NCBI RefSeq assembly: GCF_932274485.2
Contig: NC_065881.2
Location: 11,256,613 to 11,320,612, forward strand
Direction of reading: 5' to 3'
Origin: Patella vulgata
Taxonomy: Eukaryota > Mollusca > Gastropoda > Patellidae
Length of the DNA stretch: 64,000 bases
Shown here: piece by piece, positions 14,801 through 22,681 of the stretch
Layout: each line of letters starts with the position of its first letter
How positions within the stretch are numbered: position 1 is the first letter of the stretch
Position numbers and translations under genes: made by a program
Notes under the pieces: generated by a model
Seen by the model: the letters and a program-made list of their open reading frames with translations, nothing else
What the model was told of the DNA's origin: nothing
Databases searched by the model: none

Positions 14801-17800
14801 TATTGGCAACATCATACATTTCTCAGAGATCGAAACATGTCCCTTATCTAATTAAGAGTTGAAAATAAACACAGTTGTCAGTGAAGTGTTTCAAAAGAGC
14901 CCACTACAAATTCTGAAATATCTTGATGGTTTTCTATATAATTAAAACATTAAAATTCAACTAAACAATGAAAAAATAATAGCACAACAATAGGTTGTTA
15001 AAAGTATTGGCAACCTCATACATTTATTTTTTTTTTTTTTTAAATATTATTCTGATTTCCTTAGAAAATTCCACGGATGTGTGAAAAATTGAACCTTGAT
15101 CTATGAATACTCGTTCTTGCAGTGTTTCGTTTGATTAGAGCTAATCCCATTTTACACTGCTGTAATGGAAGCAAATTTCTGTTCCAAATTTCGACTGGTC
15201 AATGGTCAGATTAACAACCAATAGCTAACTGCGTAACAATATCATTACGCTTTAAACAGAACTCCAAATTGGATCAAATATGTTTCCATAACGCTACGTC
15301 GTGACTCACGATTTTGTTATGCCCAATTGACCAGTGCATAACAGAATATTGTAGAAAAACTAATTGCGTGACAAGCGAGGCTATCTAAACGGATACAATG
15401 TAAACAATACTGTTTTGGAGACGAATAATACTTTGACCGTTTTTAATACCTTAAATCACTGTCCAAAGTTTTAGGGAAGACCCAGATTAAACGAAGTGCT
15501 GTCATGTTGCTGTACTTGATTGATTGATTGATAGATTTGATTGAACAAGATGAATAGACACACTCCTGCAAAAGCTCAAGTATCAGAAGCCAGTCCAGCA
15601 ATGGCCAGAGAGGGATTTCTCGGGCCATTAGTTCAGGAATATGGATCTATGAAACACATGGGTTTCACTTGAAAAAAATGATATTGCTATATTTTTGACA
15701 GTTCTACAATATCTTGAGAGGACTGCCATATACTTCAATCAATATAACTTTTTATTGCCATACACAATATGATTTTTGATGGCGATACACATGCTCATCA
15801 GCAGTGAATATTCGCTAGGCCACTACAATCACTGATAAGGACGACATTGATGCGGCAAAATATTAACTTTTTTCCTCCGACAAATACATTTTTTTTATGT
15901 ATTAGAAAATTTAAATAAAGACGTTTGAAGTATTTGTAGGTAAAAATTATTTCCTATTTAGTGTAAATAGGTATTAAAATGAGTAAAAGGCACCATTCTG
16001 CCTGAACCAGTAACGTCTTATGTAAACAATGCACACATGCCAATGATTGACACCGCGTGATGTGACATCACTTGTTAAAGCAGTCGTCATCTTTTACAGA
16101 GATATTACGACTTTCGTAATCCTTTGTGAAACAGATTGGGCAATACACATTCTGGATTCTGGATTTGAAAATAATAATATAATAATAATAATAATTAATT
16201 TATATAGCGCCGACAAATCAACTAAGCGAGCTGGTCTTCGGCACCTTCATAAGTACAACTAATATAAAATTACAACAATCACAACACATTAATCCATAAA
16301 AAAAGACATAAACAAAAAAGGGAGAACATTATTTAGTAGGCCTACACATGGTAAAAGTCTGACACAAACACAGCTAGAACCGTATTCAATCAGTTGTATA
16401 TTTGATTAAAAAGTTCGGTTTTGAGATACTTTTTAAAACCCTTAATAGAATTTGTACTTTTGGTTTCGTTTGATATTGAATTACATAACTTCGGAGCACT
16501 GACTGCGAAAGATCTATCACCAGAGTTGGTTTTCGAAAAAGGTTTAATTAAGAGGTTGTCTGATTGTGATCAAAGGGTTCTGTAAGGTTTGTTGGTGTTG
16601 AGACGGTCTCTAAGATATTGAGGTGAAGAATCATCATTTAGGGCAAATACGTAATAGACAGTATTTTAAAATTGATACGTTGCCGGACTGGAAGCCAATG
16701 AAGATCTTTCAGAATTGGTGTCATATGTTCATTTGGTTTAGTCTTGGTTATGATCTGGGCTGCTTTATTTTGAAGTTTCTAAAGTCGTTTAATTTAAAGG
16801 ACTTCATATTAAACATACGTTATGCAAGAGCTAAGTCTGCCTATTGCAGGTCTTTTTTTAGGCCTGAAATGTTATCTAAACTATTAATTAGACATTAATT
16901 AACTTATCCAAACCATAATCAACCCTCGACGTCATCTTATGTGTCGGATTTTCACTGGATTTGAATCAAAACTGCTGCTCAATGCTCATTGATGATTAAA
17001 TCCAAAAATGGATAATCGAGACTATGTTTTTTACTGTACTGTCTTTAGTAATGATGATCAGGGCTAGGCTTAAAATTCAAAAGCTAATATCTAGGTTCAT
17101 AGAGGAGCAATTTGACTGGAATTTTCAACATCTTCTATTTAAACATACATTATGCAAGAGCTAAATCTGCCTATTGCAGGTCTTTCTTTAGGTCTGAAAT
17201 GTATCTAAATTATTAATTAGACATTAATTAACTTATCCACACCATAATCAACTCTCGATGGCATCGCTAGCCTGCGATGTTTATTGGATTACGTTCCGAT
17301 TTGCTGTTCGACTTCCATTCATAATTAAATCAACAAATGGATAATCGAAACTATGCTTTTTATCCTACCGACTTTAGTAAAGATCATCGAGGCTAGCCCC
17401 AATATTCAATCTCGGTTCATAGTGGATCAATTTGACTGAAATTTTCAGCAAATTGCCTTTACATTATCTAGTTTTTAACTATTATAGTGAGAATTGCCAG
17501 CTCTTTAACTAATCTCCCATAATGTATCTTTAAGTTATCAATTTTTTAACTATTATATCGAGAACAGTCAACTCTTTATCTAATCTGCCATAATATATCT
17601 TTAATGAAATAATATTGATATAAATATAAATTAAAACATTGGTGATATTTATCAAAAAGTCAGACAGACATATCTATACAACTTGTATCTCTTATTGCTA
17701 TTAAGCCAAACTAAAAAATATCTCTGTTTGCGGTTACTCGACCGACCCTACTTTTCAAGCCAAAATCGCTGACTGTAAACTTTTCTTGGGTCCTATCAAT

Positions 17801-20800
17801 CAGTCTTGGCATGATTTTCTCCAGACACATTCCAATACTGAAACTTTAGTATTATTTTCAGGAACCTTACTCAGTTATTAAGCTAGAAATGCTAGGAAAT
17901 AGATCATACAAACCCCATGATAAAAGAAAAAATTATTAAATAATAAAAAGATTTTCCAATCAACCCAGCCAACCCTATTTTTTGGGGCCACGTAACTGTA
18001 AAACCCTCAGTACAGTCAATATTTTTTAAATTTTGACCATGATTCACCATTTTGTTATATGGCGTGCACGTTTAAGATCCCTTGGCAGTTGGAATTCAAT
18101 AGAACAGTAGGTGGTAGCACAGCTGTCTGGGCAAAATTTCCCTCATAGCACACTGTATGGCATATGCCCATCTTCATTAGCCCAGTCGGAGCAGAACAGT
18201 AGGTCGTTAAACCCCATTTCATTTCATTTCCATATCTTGATGTCTGATTGGGTCAATTTCCGGTCGGACGTTTGCCAACTCAAGTAGGACATGTCAGTCA
18301 TATACAGGTCGAAACCTATCTGATTAAAATACAGATTTATATTTCATTTCGTTTTTTTAATACTTTTGATGGCCTGCACTACAAAAAGACCTGACCGGTT
18401 GTAGTGTCAGCGGTCATACAGGTGGCTTTTGACCCTATGACGTCAGACAGTTGATTAACCAATCAGCAGGATTGATGTTTCTAGTGGGATACCCACAGTT
18501 CCGTGAACCACAAGCCAAGAACTCACCATAACAGACCGTTTCATTGGCTAATCATTCACATCAACAAGAATGCAGGTTATATAACAACTCTTTCAGATCC
18601 TAGAGTAGTAAAGACATGTAAAACGATATAGGAAATGAAAATGAAAGTTCTTGATGAACTTTCTCGACCAATGCTGGGATTGAACACCAGACCTCCAGGC
18701 TAGCGAGCCAGCATCTTACTCACTTAGCCACCGTGACCCCCGAACAAAATAGGATCTGTGTTTTAATCAGATTGGGTCGAAACAGAATCCAGGGGTAAAC
18801 ACAGTTATTTGTAGCTTGGCCTTATAACTGTGTGTATTAATGTTACAGTATTTTACTATTATGCATCAATGACTTTCAACTTGGAATCAATATCCTGACC
18901 ACATGTTACCACAGTCATTATCTACCATACAACAATTTAACTTTTAACGCCTGACAAAATTCAGATATTTGTGAATATTGACGACAGTTTAGCATTTTAT
19001 AGCCTTATAATACATAAGCTATATTTTAATATCGCGAGATTAAAATGGTGGCTGTTAGAATAAGTCCTGATCAATTTGAATATCGACGTTGATTTTTATC
19101 ATAGAATCAAGAAAATATAAATTAAAACTTTTACAGAAAAAATGAGAATCCTTTGACTTGAAATTTAAATTTTGCTTAATTCGATGGGCATATTTTATAA
19201 AAGAAAATATATTTGTGGCCTTGATAAAAATATATTTAATGCTTTATGAAGTTGCAAAAAAAAATGATTAGAATTAAAGATAAAGAACATCTAGCACCTC
19301 ATACAAGCTTGGTTTCGAATCCTCGGTTGTACGTGACAAGGAGTATGTTCGCCTGGCCAACCTCGTGGGTTTTCTCCGGGTCCTCCAGTTTCCTCCCACT
19401 GTTAAAGACCCCTACGCGCATGCGAATTATTGAAATAAAAGTAGACCATGTGTTAGTCCCAAAATGACTTAGTTTGTGTCAAGTGGACATTAAACCCCAG
19501 TTCTCTCTCTCTCTCTCATACAAGCTGAGTCACGTAACCATTTAAAGATGTGGGAGCAACTCTGGCTCAATGAGTAAGACGTTGGCTGGCTAACCTGAAG
19601 GCACCATGTTCGATCCAGGTGTTGGCGAAGAAGTTCACCTGGATTGTCCAGTGTGGTTCCACATTGTCATTAGTGTAGAACGGAGTATACATTTTAGAAA
19701 AACCCAAAGTTTAACATTTTCATATAGCCCTGTCACTTCAAAATTTTCATATAGCCCTGTCTTTTCAAAATTATCATATAGCCCTGTTTCCGTAACATGG
19801 ATGACAAATCATAATTTCTTTTGTATTCTAAAACTGCAGGTGATCTGTTTTCAAGTAAAATCAACTATTTTCACATTTACTTCCTTCCTCTCTGCAGTAC
19901 TAATATTTCTCTCACAAAAAAATTTCCCCTAGAATAATGAGGCAAAAATACCCGACAAATCTGGCCAGAACTTATTATTATTATTATAGCCCCCCCTCTA
20001 ACATCAAAATTTATCTGCCGATCTGTATGAAATTTACATGCGTAATTTAAATTTGTAAAGAGAAGAGTCCTATTGAATTTCAGCAATTTCCGTTTATTAC
20101 GTCTTGAATTATGGCTAGTTTCACTTTATTGAACCTTGTGAACGCCAAAAGTTATCATCCGATCTTTGTGAAATTTATATGCATTATTTAAATTAGTGAA
20201 AACCACGAAGCCTATTGAATTTCAGCAATTTACAATAATTACTTCTAGAGTTATGGCCCTTGTTTCACTTAATTTCCCTTAATAATTTCTAGAGTTATGG
20301 CAGTTGTGAACCTTGTGAATGTTTGAATGACAAAAATGATCATCTGATCTGTATGAAATTTATATGCATTATTTAAATTAATAGAACAAAATAAGCCTGT
20401 CAAATTTCAACAATTTCTGTAGATTACTTCCAGAGCTGAGACCCTTGTTGCAGTTTGTAGAACCTTGTGAACCCGCAAACAACAAAAATTATAATCTGAT
20501 CTGTAATACAATTACCTACAATTACAAAGGAATAAATATGCGTCAACCCTTGTGGACCGCTCGGGCGATTTAGCTGCTGTGGGCATATGTTTCGTTGCCT
20601 GGCAACCTATCTTTGTATATTTCAAGATTAAAAAGAAATAGAGCCATAAACCCTTTAATTAATGCATGTTCATGCTTCTTGTCATGGTTACAGAAACCAA
20701 CAATTCATTTGTTATGAATGAGCTTGTAGTGTACTCAACCCTAACAGTCATAAATAATAATGGATAATCATAGATGCCTATAAACAAGATGACCAGATAG

Positions 20801-22681
20801 ATATGATATAATACTTTGAAATATGATGTTTATGGGATGGTTTTAGCCCACTAGTTATAATTCAACAAAATAAAAACCCGAAAATAAAAACCGTATAGGA
20901 AACAGTGTCCAGTAATACAATAGATTAAATGATTTGTATTTGTTTATCACTGTTTAGTACAAATTTTATTATTATATACTGTTTAATACAAGTTTTATTA
21001 CATAGTGCAGTTTAGTACAAGTTTTATTAAATAGTCCAGTTTGGTTCACAGTTTATTTGATATTACAGTTTAGTACATGATTTATTAAATGGTCCAGTGT
21101 GGTTCAGGGGTTATTAGATATTACAGATTAGTACAAGCTTTATGATTATATTGTATAGTACAGTTTAGTGAAATGAAATGAAATGGGGTTTAACGTCCTA
21201 CTGTTCTGCTTCGAACTCTGGTAATGAAGAGGTGCATACGCCATACAGGGTGGCTATGAGGGACATTTTGCTCAGACTGCAGCACTACAGCCCACTCTTA
21301 TATCGAATTCCAACTGTCAAGGGATCTTTTTACGTGCACGCCAATGTGTACACGGGACCTCGGTTTTACATACCATCCAAACGACTAGACAGCTGTCCTT
21401 GACAGACCCTCCGTCCTGTATCCATGACAAGGAGGAATCACGCCGGAAAATCTGGATGATCTTTCTCAGCCAATGCGGGGGTCGAACACCAGACCTCCAG
21501 GCTAGCGAGCCAGCGTCTTACCCATTTAGCCACCGTGATCCCTGTACAGTTTAGTACACAGTTTATTAATATATATAGTTGTATAGTACTGTTTAGTAAA
21601 AGTTTTATTATATAGTACTAGTACAGTTTAGTACAAGTATTATGATTATATATATATCTATATATTACAGTTTAGTACAAGTATTGTGATTATACATATT
21701 TATATATTACAGTTTAGTACAAGTATTGTGATTATACATATTTATATATTACAGTTTATTAGTAAAAGTATTATGATTATATATATTTATATATTACAGT
21801 TTAGTACAAGTTTTATTAGATGAGATTGTCTGTAGCACCATGCATAGATGTCTAGATCCAGTCATGATGGAACCCAGTGTAAGTTACTTCAAAGGGCAGA
21901 AATTGTTCTTACACATTGCAATCTGGTTAAAACACAGATCCTATTTCGTTTCGTTTTTATAGTTCAAAATTTCGTTTTACTTGTCTTTACTACAATTGGA
22001 TCTGGAAGAGTTGTTATTTAACTCGTGTTCTGAATGGTGTCAGGGATAAGCCAATGAAACGGTCTGTTACGGCGAGCTTTAGGTGTGTTTTTCACGGAAC
22101 TGTTGGTAATCCACTAGTGACATCAATGCTGATTGGTTAATCAAATGTCTGACGTCAAAAGGGTCATAAGTCAGTCTTTTGACTCCTGACGTGACCTATC
22201 ACTATAACTTGTCAGATCTTCATGTAGTGTAGGCCATTGAAAGTATAAAAAACGAAATGAAATATAGATCTGTATTTTAATCAGATTGTACACATTGTTA
22301 TAAATTAAAGAATATTTTTCTTGTAATGTTCCTGGTTGAACTTATGTGGTTGGGTGGCTGAAGACCTTAATGCATTCACTTTGGATCATAAATTCTGTCA
22401 ATGAGTCAAATCGTGGGGTTTCAATTCCCTGTTTGTATGTGACAAGGAGTAAGGTCACCTTTCCAACTTTGTGAGTTTTTTTCTGAGTCCTCCGGTTTCC
22501 TCGTACTGCTAAAGACCCCTCTGCACAAACAAATTATCGAAGTAAAATTGAACCATATGTTATTCCCGAAATGAACTAATTAGTGTTGAGTGGATGTTAA
22601 AACCTCTCTCGCTCTCATTGACATTAAAATATTTGATTTAATTTGTTTCAGGTGATTGATTTGATATGTGAAAGAGGATAA
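490..22681 (+). CDS. VPS51: VPS51, GARP/EARP tethering complex subunit (3' part of gene, 14 exons)
   Basis: Joined exons: 490-610, 931-1034, 1715-1814, 2456-2556, 2884-2963, 3913-4055, 5001-5123, 5777-5881, 6542-6682, 9274-9503, 11212-11332, 12022-12134, 21800-21878, 22652-22681. All junctions are GT-AG and the phases agree at each one, giving 529 codons and a TAA. The translation tracks animal VPS51 from the middle of the protein to the C-terminus, including [80 protein letters not shown], and the ending ICERG. VPS51 is known to be the subunit that, with VPS52, VPS53 and VPS54 (GARP) or VPS50 (EARP), tethers endosome-derived vesicles at the Golgi or recycling endosome; its N-terminus binds a syntaxin. 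The N-terminal part (roughly one third of the protein) and the promoter lie upstream of the window. The reading frame is unbroken, so the gene looks functional. Intron 12 (12135-21799, 9.7 kb) is unusually long. Confidence 0.95.
631..880 (+). repeat. SINE-1 copy, diverged
   Basis: Has the tRNA-like head (GGTGGTTGAGTAGTATAA..), core and 3' body (..CCCGAAATGACATAGTTTG). The CT tail is lost. It lies in the intron after the first window exon. Confidence 0.8.
894..967 (+). repeat. 37-bp tandem duplication of a splice acceptor
   Basis: ttattatag|gatatattagagttt at 894 is repeated 37 bp later as ttattttag|GATATATTAGAATTT, which is the real exon start at 931. Thirty-seven is not a multiple of three, so use of the upstream copy would shift the frame. 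Confidence 0.85.
931..1034 (+). CDS. VPS51: VPS51 exon
   Basis: Reads [20 protein letters not shown].., equivalent to the conserved VLEF.DHG..GF...C stretch of VPS51. The donor is AAGA|GTAAGT and the exon leaves phase 2. It was too short to stand out as an ORF. Its acceptor and first 18 or so bases are duplicated 37 bp upstream (894), but only the downstream acceptor keeps the frame. Confidence 0.88.
1319..1650. repeat. SINE-2 fragment followed by 5'-truncated SINE-1
   Basis: 1319-1380 is a minus-oriented SINE-2 piece (ccctccgtcct..ccactgacaa). 1448-1650 is a plus-oriented SINE-1 starting at the B box and ending in the GTTAAACCC-CT tail. Confidence 0.75.
1715..1814 (+). CDS. VPS51: VPS51 exon
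   Basis: After the split codon, reads [20 protein letters not shown].., ending ..VQRRVQLE at a consensus GAG|GTAAGT donor. It corresponds to the helical segment of VPS51 before the conserved ALDRFHRRL motif. Confidence 0.92.
2071..2290 (+). repeat. SINE-1 copy with TG-rich end
   Basis: Full head (GGGTGGCCGAATGGTTAATGC) and body. The normal 3' tail is replaced by a (TG)n run at the GTTTGTGTG segment, so the last 30 or so bases of the family are missing. Confidence 0.82.
2456..2556 (+). CDS. VPS51: VPS51 exon
   Basis: Reads [20 protein letters not shown].., matching the [11 protein letters not shown] signature of the family. Acceptor ttttag, donor GC|GTAAGT, phase 2 out. Confidence 0.95.
2884..2963 (+). 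CDS. VPS51: VPS51 exon
   Basis: Reads [20 protein letters not shown].., then LKQHFT with a split final codon. Donor CAG|GTAGGT. The frame joins exactly with both neighbours. Confidence 0.93.
3271..3851 (+). repeat. Two SINE-1 copies in tandem
   Basis: 3271-3556 is a full but diverged copy. 3608-3851 is a copy lacking the A-box head, with a long pure CT tail. They lie head to tail in the intron between the LKQHFT and CMTDIRQ exons. Confidence 0.8.
3913..4055 (+). CDS. VPS51: VPS51 exon
   Basis: Reads [18 protein letters not shown].. and ..[15 protein letters not shown], equivalent to the CLTDVRQ.LAAPR.AGK block of VPS51. Acceptor attgcag, donor CCAG|GTTCGT. A 37-bp tandem array starts about 55 bp downstream in the intron. 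Confidence 0.95.
4109..4370 (+). repeat. 37-bp minisatellite, about 7 units
   Basis: The unit is approximately GATTTAGGCCCTTTGG plus ACAGTCAGAATCTATGTGTA. Units differ by a few bases each, which indicates an old array. It begins some 55 bp past the donor at 4055. No resemblance to the exon was seen. Confidence 0.9.
4516..4908 (+). repeat. SINE-2 fragment plus full SINE-1
   Basis: 4516-4648 is an internal SINE-2 piece with an internal gap. 4648-4908 is SINE-1 with head, core and a degraded CT tail (catttctctttatctgtctc). Confidence 0.75.
5001..5123 (+). CDS. VPS51: VPS51 exon
   Basis: Reads [20 protein letters not shown].. and ..[18 protein letters not shown]. This is one of the best-conserved VPS51 blocks. 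Strong acceptor tatttttcag, donor AAT|GTTAGT. Confidence 0.96.
5159..5708 (+). repeat. Truncated SINE-1 (5159-5306) and full SINE-1 (5441-5708)
   Basis: The first lacks the B-box half and everything after the core. The second is complete with a CT tail and ends about 70 bp before the exon at 5777. Confidence 0.8.
5777..5881 (+). CDS. VPS51: VPS51 exon
   Basis: Reads [20 protein letters not shown].. and ends in ETATISYL at a TTG|GTATGT donor. Exactly 35 codons, phase 0 at both ends. Confidence 0.96.
5930..6052 (+). repeat. SINE-1 fragment
   Basis: A head-like start (GGGGAGGTGGAATGGTCTAA) joins directly to the core (CCTCCCACCGCTAAAGACCCC). The middle is deleted. Confidence 0.6.
6065..6295 (+). 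mobile_element. 3' end of a non-LTR retrotransposon (CR1/L2-like)
   Basis: One frame reads [16 protein letters not shown] and then a stop, like the C-terminal tail of CR1/L2-type reverse-transcriptase proteins. It is followed by a short 3' UTR with a GCGCTACATAA motif and an (ATT)n tail. Only the last 230 or so bases are present, as expected for a 5'-truncated LINE copy. Confidence 0.55.
6340..6541 (+). repeat. ~29-bp minisatellite abutting a splice acceptor
   Basis: Units of TTTTGTAAATGAGTGAATG plus TTGTGGTATA run without a gap into the acceptor GGTATATTTTAG at 6541, so the last unit supplies the polypyrimidine/AG region. Confidence 0.85.
6542..6682 (+). CDS. VPS51: VPS51 exon
   Basis: Reads [20 protein letters not shown].. 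and ends [13 protein letters not shown], equivalent to the LT.EQFLV and HYVKVQGL.ISQ blocks. 47 codons, phase 0 both ends. A minisatellite (6340-6541) runs right up to the acceptor. Confidence 0.96.
6697..7560 (+). repeat. Tandem-core interspersed element (CGCCCACATTGAAATGTGG family), copy 1
   Basis: Begins TTTTTATACGCCCACATTG, contains about four diverged ~115-bp units (..TTGACTTTAAATTTATACA.. ..TTATTGATTTT..), and ends with GTTGCCTGGCAACC. A second copy with the same ending lies at 19929-20625. Such unit-cored elements are common in mollusc genomes, but the class is not assigned here. Confidence 0.6.
7612..7830 (+). repeat. SINE-1 copy, 5' truncated
   Basis: Starts just before the B box (GTGGTTTCGATTCCCCGG) and keeps the core and 3' body. 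The tail is degraded to catttatctttgtctttc. Confidence 0.8.
8003..8298 (+). repeat. SINE-1, full length, with target duplication
   Basis: Complete head, core, body and (CT)n tail. Flanked by the 11-bp repeat TGATGAAAGTA (7992-8002 and 8299-8309). A good type copy: A box GGCTGAATGGTTA, B box GGTTTCGAATCCC. Confidence 0.92.
8340..8707 (+). repeat. A-rich low-complexity tract with ~55-bp repeats
   Basis: Almost only A, T and G. AATGAAGAACATTTTTTAAAC recurs three times (about 8592-8720) with varied spacers. No coding signal. Confidence 0.6.
8708..8872 (+). repeat. SINE-2 copy, 5' truncated
   Basis: The 3' half of SINE-2 from GTTGGCAGTTGGAATTTG to the (ATTTC)n tail. Confidence 0.85.
8952..9238 (+). 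repeat. SINE-1, full length, with target duplication
   Basis: Flanked by the 12-bp repeat CCTAAGCCAATG (8940-8951 and 9239-9250). The 3' flank of the insertion lies only about 25 bp from the splice acceptor at 9273, so insertion occurred in or next to the branch-point region. Confidence 0.92.
9274..9503 (+). CDS. VPS51: VPS51 exon
   Basis: The longest exon in the window: [20 protein letters not shown].., then the near-invariant [26 protein letters not shown], then a polar Ser/Gln/Arg linker. It starts with an internal Met, not the gene start: the preceding AG acceptor and the phase match show it is internal. The donor is CCTAG|GTTAGT, and its last bases seed the array at 10092. Confidence 0.97.
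10092..10508 (+). repeat. 53-bp minisatellite built from the upstream exon-intron junction
   Basis: Eight units, each carrying TGGAGTTATTCACCTAG followed by GTTAGTTTTATATCC or close variants. The same bases form the end of the exon and the start of the intron at 9487-9518. The spacer between units is G-rich (gaggggttgggtggggcc). Most units keep a GT donor in the same position. Confidence 0.93.
10717..11211 (+). repeat. 41-bp AT-rich minisatellite, about 11 units
   Basis: The unit is TTGTTTATAATGATGTTAAC plus AATGTTATAATATAATATA. The array runs up to the acceptor tattacag at 11211. Units differ by one to three bases. Confidence 0.92.
11212..11332 (+). CDS. VPS51: VPS51 exon
   Basis: Completes the Ser codon and reads [20 protein letters not shown].. 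then [14 protein letters not shown], both highly conserved. The acceptor tattacag directly follows a 41-bp AT-rich tandem array. Confidence 0.96.
11410..11947. repeat. SINE-1 pair in opposite orientations
   Basis: 11410-11630 is a minus copy lacking its tail. 11650-11947 is a plus copy whose (CT)n tail and last body bases (AATTATTGAAATAAAATTG) are duplicated, giving two CT runs. Confidence 0.8.
12022..12134 (+). CDS. VPS51: VPS51 exon
   Basis: Reads [20 protein letters not shown].., then [12 protein letters not shown]. Acceptor ttctttttcag, donor AAAA|GTGAGT, phase 2 out. The next coding exon is 9.7 kb away. Confidence 0.97.
12313..12542 (+). repeat. SINE-2, 5' truncated, with target duplication
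   Basis: Flanked by the 14-bp repeat CTGAAGCCCAGGGC (12299-12312 and 12543-12556). The copy starts inside the body (AGTAGTGCAGGACGGAGG) and ends in (ATTTC)n. Confidence 0.93.
12600..13105 (+). repeat. Interspersed repeat shared with 46.5 and 58.0 kb
   Basis: 12605-12745 resembles 58030-58170 (shared ..CCTC..CC..AAGGTGT and CCTCGGCTTT). 12860-13105 resembles the palindromic element at 46540-46811 (shared ACTCACACCACCT and CATGGCAGCTGAAACATAT segments). A degraded mosaic. Confidence 0.5.
13106..13308 (+). repeat. SINE-1, 5' truncated
   Basis: Starts just after the B-box region (CCTGCTTGTACGTGAC) and ends CCCCATTTCTCTCTC. Confidence 0.82.
13492..13696. repeat. Long hairpin with ~85-bp arms
   Basis: ATATTCATAATAACACAA..ACGTTTCAATACTC..GGTATCTTTATCAA is followed, after a spacer of about 40 bp, by its near-perfect reverse complement. 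The inner arm end is itself repeated once in the spacer. TTGATAAAGATACCTGTAAG followed by GAAACGTTG resembles motifs at the ends of Penelope-like elements. Confidence 0.8.
13940..14250 (+). repeat. 146-bp tandem duplication
   Basis: The block starting GTGTATTCTTTCATGCC.. at 13957 recurs at 14103 with few changes, through CATTTTTTCTT at its end. Two copies, no coding sign. Confidence 0.85.
14270..14510. mobile_element. Short inverted-repeat transposon (MITE)
   Basis: The left end CAGTGAAGTGTCAAAAGGG plus TGTATCT is matched inverted at the right end (AGATACACCC plus TTTTGACACTTCACCG). The interior of about 190 bp is AT-rich and non-coding. Flanked by TA-rich sequence, so a Tc1/mariner-type origin is possible but not shown. 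Confidence 0.75.
15105..15655 (+). repeat. Interspersed repeat, copy 1 (partner at 61575)
   Basis: About 400 bp, from GCAGTGTTTCGTTTGATTA to TTAAACGAAG, is nearly collinear with 61583-61960. Its 3' part (gcaaaagctcaagtatcag.. ..cattgctgg) also appears inverted at 32700-32790. A short minus ORF here is not conserved in the partner copy. Confidence 0.8.
16175..16800 (-). mobile_element. Retroelement-like repeat with (AAT)n tail, read from the minus strand
   Basis: From (AATAAT)n and TTTATATAGCGCCG at 16175-16212 the sequence continues through GGACTGGAAGCCAATGAAG (about 16686). In many marine invertebrate genomes this order, reversed, is the 3' region of an abundant repeat ending in GGCGCTATATAAAT(ATT)n. 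No long ORF, so a non-coding 3' part or a degraded copy. Confidence 0.5.
16809..17604 (+). mobile_element. Two TTAA-flanked elements in tandem
   Basis: 17139-17604 is a complete copy (466 bp): TTAAACATACATTATGCAAG at the left, CATAATATATCTTTAA at the right, with inverted ends about 16 bp long. 16809-17136 is a copy of the same family missing its right third and abutting the first. Confidence 0.78.
18060..18232 (+). repeat. SINE-2, 5' truncated
   Basis: Begins at GTGCACGTTTAAGATCCC and ends in (ATTTC)n. Confidence 0.85.
18316..18774. mobile_element. MULE-like MITE with 9-bp target duplication, carrying a SINE-2 head
   Basis: The ends CTATCTGATTAAAATACAG and TTTTAATCAGATTG are inverted. Both sides carry GGTCGAAAC (18307-18315 and 18775-18783). 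Inside, 18640-18740 is a minus SINE-2 5' half (B box and A box: gggattgaacaccagacc.. ..cacttagccaccgtgac), which explains the extra length relative to the 21919 copy. Confidence 0.85.
19310..19519 (+). repeat. SINE-1, 5' truncated
   Basis: Starts in the B box (TTGGTTTCGAATCCTCGG) and ends in the CT tail. CATACAAGCT occurs on both sides (19300-19309 and about 19517-19526), a probable target duplication. Confidence 0.88.
19546..19660 (+). repeat. tRNA-like SINE head (third variant)
   Basis: GCTCAATGAGTAAGACGTTGG..CCATGTTCGATCCAGG has the A/B-box layout of SINE-2 but differs at many positions. It lacks the SINE-2 body. Either an old copy or a separate family. Confidence 0.55.
19929..20625 (+). 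repeat. Tandem-core interspersed element, copy 2
   Basis: Three to four units containing GATCTGTATGAAATTTATAT and TGCATTATTTAAATTA, then GGGCATATGTTTCGTTGCC plus TGGCAACC, the same ending as 6697-7560. Confidence 0.65.
20951..21799 (+). repeat. Array of exon-acceptor copies upstream of the penultimate VPS51 exon
   Basis: About 14 units each contain (T/G)(T/A/C)CAGTTTAGTACAAG followed by TTTTATTA or TATTATGATTATA. The real junction at 21799/21800 reads attacag|TTTAGTACAAGTTTTATTAG. Each unit thus carries the AG plus 11-22 bases of exon. A SINE-2 (21168-21543) splits the array. The units nearest the exon are the most alike and have a ~43-bp period. Confidence 0.93.
21168..21543 (-). repeat. 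SINE-2, full length
   Basis: Runs from the (GAAAT)n tail at the left to the tRNA-like head at the right: B box as gtcgaacaccagacc, A box as acccatttagccaccgtg. Inserted in the acceptor array, with GTACAGTTTAGT on both sides, although the array itself could give this. Confidence 0.92.
21800..21878 (+). CDS. VPS51: VPS51 exon
   Basis: Reads [20 protein letters not shown].. then PVMMEPS, matching LLDEVV....RC.DPV.MEPS. The true acceptor (tattacag|TTTAGTACAAG) is the last unit of an array of some 14 look-alikes, and only this one continues into coding sequence. Confidence 0.95.
21919..22288. mobile_element. MULE-like MITE with 9-bp target duplication
   Basis: 370 bp, ends CAATCTGGTTAAAACACAG and TTTTAATCAGATTG. 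TACACATTG occurs on both sides (21910-21918 and 22289-22297). The interior is non-coding and includes an inverted pair CGTTTCGTTTTT / AAAAACGAAATG. It lies in the last VPS51 intron, 40 bp past the donor. Confidence 0.9.
22348..22615 (+). repeat. SINE-1, diverged
   Basis: Head GTTGGGTGGCTGAAGACC, full body, tail reduced to CTCTCTCGCTCTC. It ends about 35 bp before the terminal exon's acceptor. Confidence 0.82.
22652..22681 (+). CDS. VPS51: VPS51 terminal exon, coding part
   Basis: Nine codons, VIDLICERG, then TAA. This is the conserved VPS51 C-terminus (V-x-x-ICERG). Acceptor ttgtttcag. The exon was found by extending the gene from the previous phase-0 donor. Confidence 0.94.
   Translation: MIDLICERG

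Noticed and set aside
16623-16898. 91-codon frame as a gene
   Set aside because: It spans the junction of the (AAT)n-tailed repeat and a TTAA element, and no such protein is recognisable.
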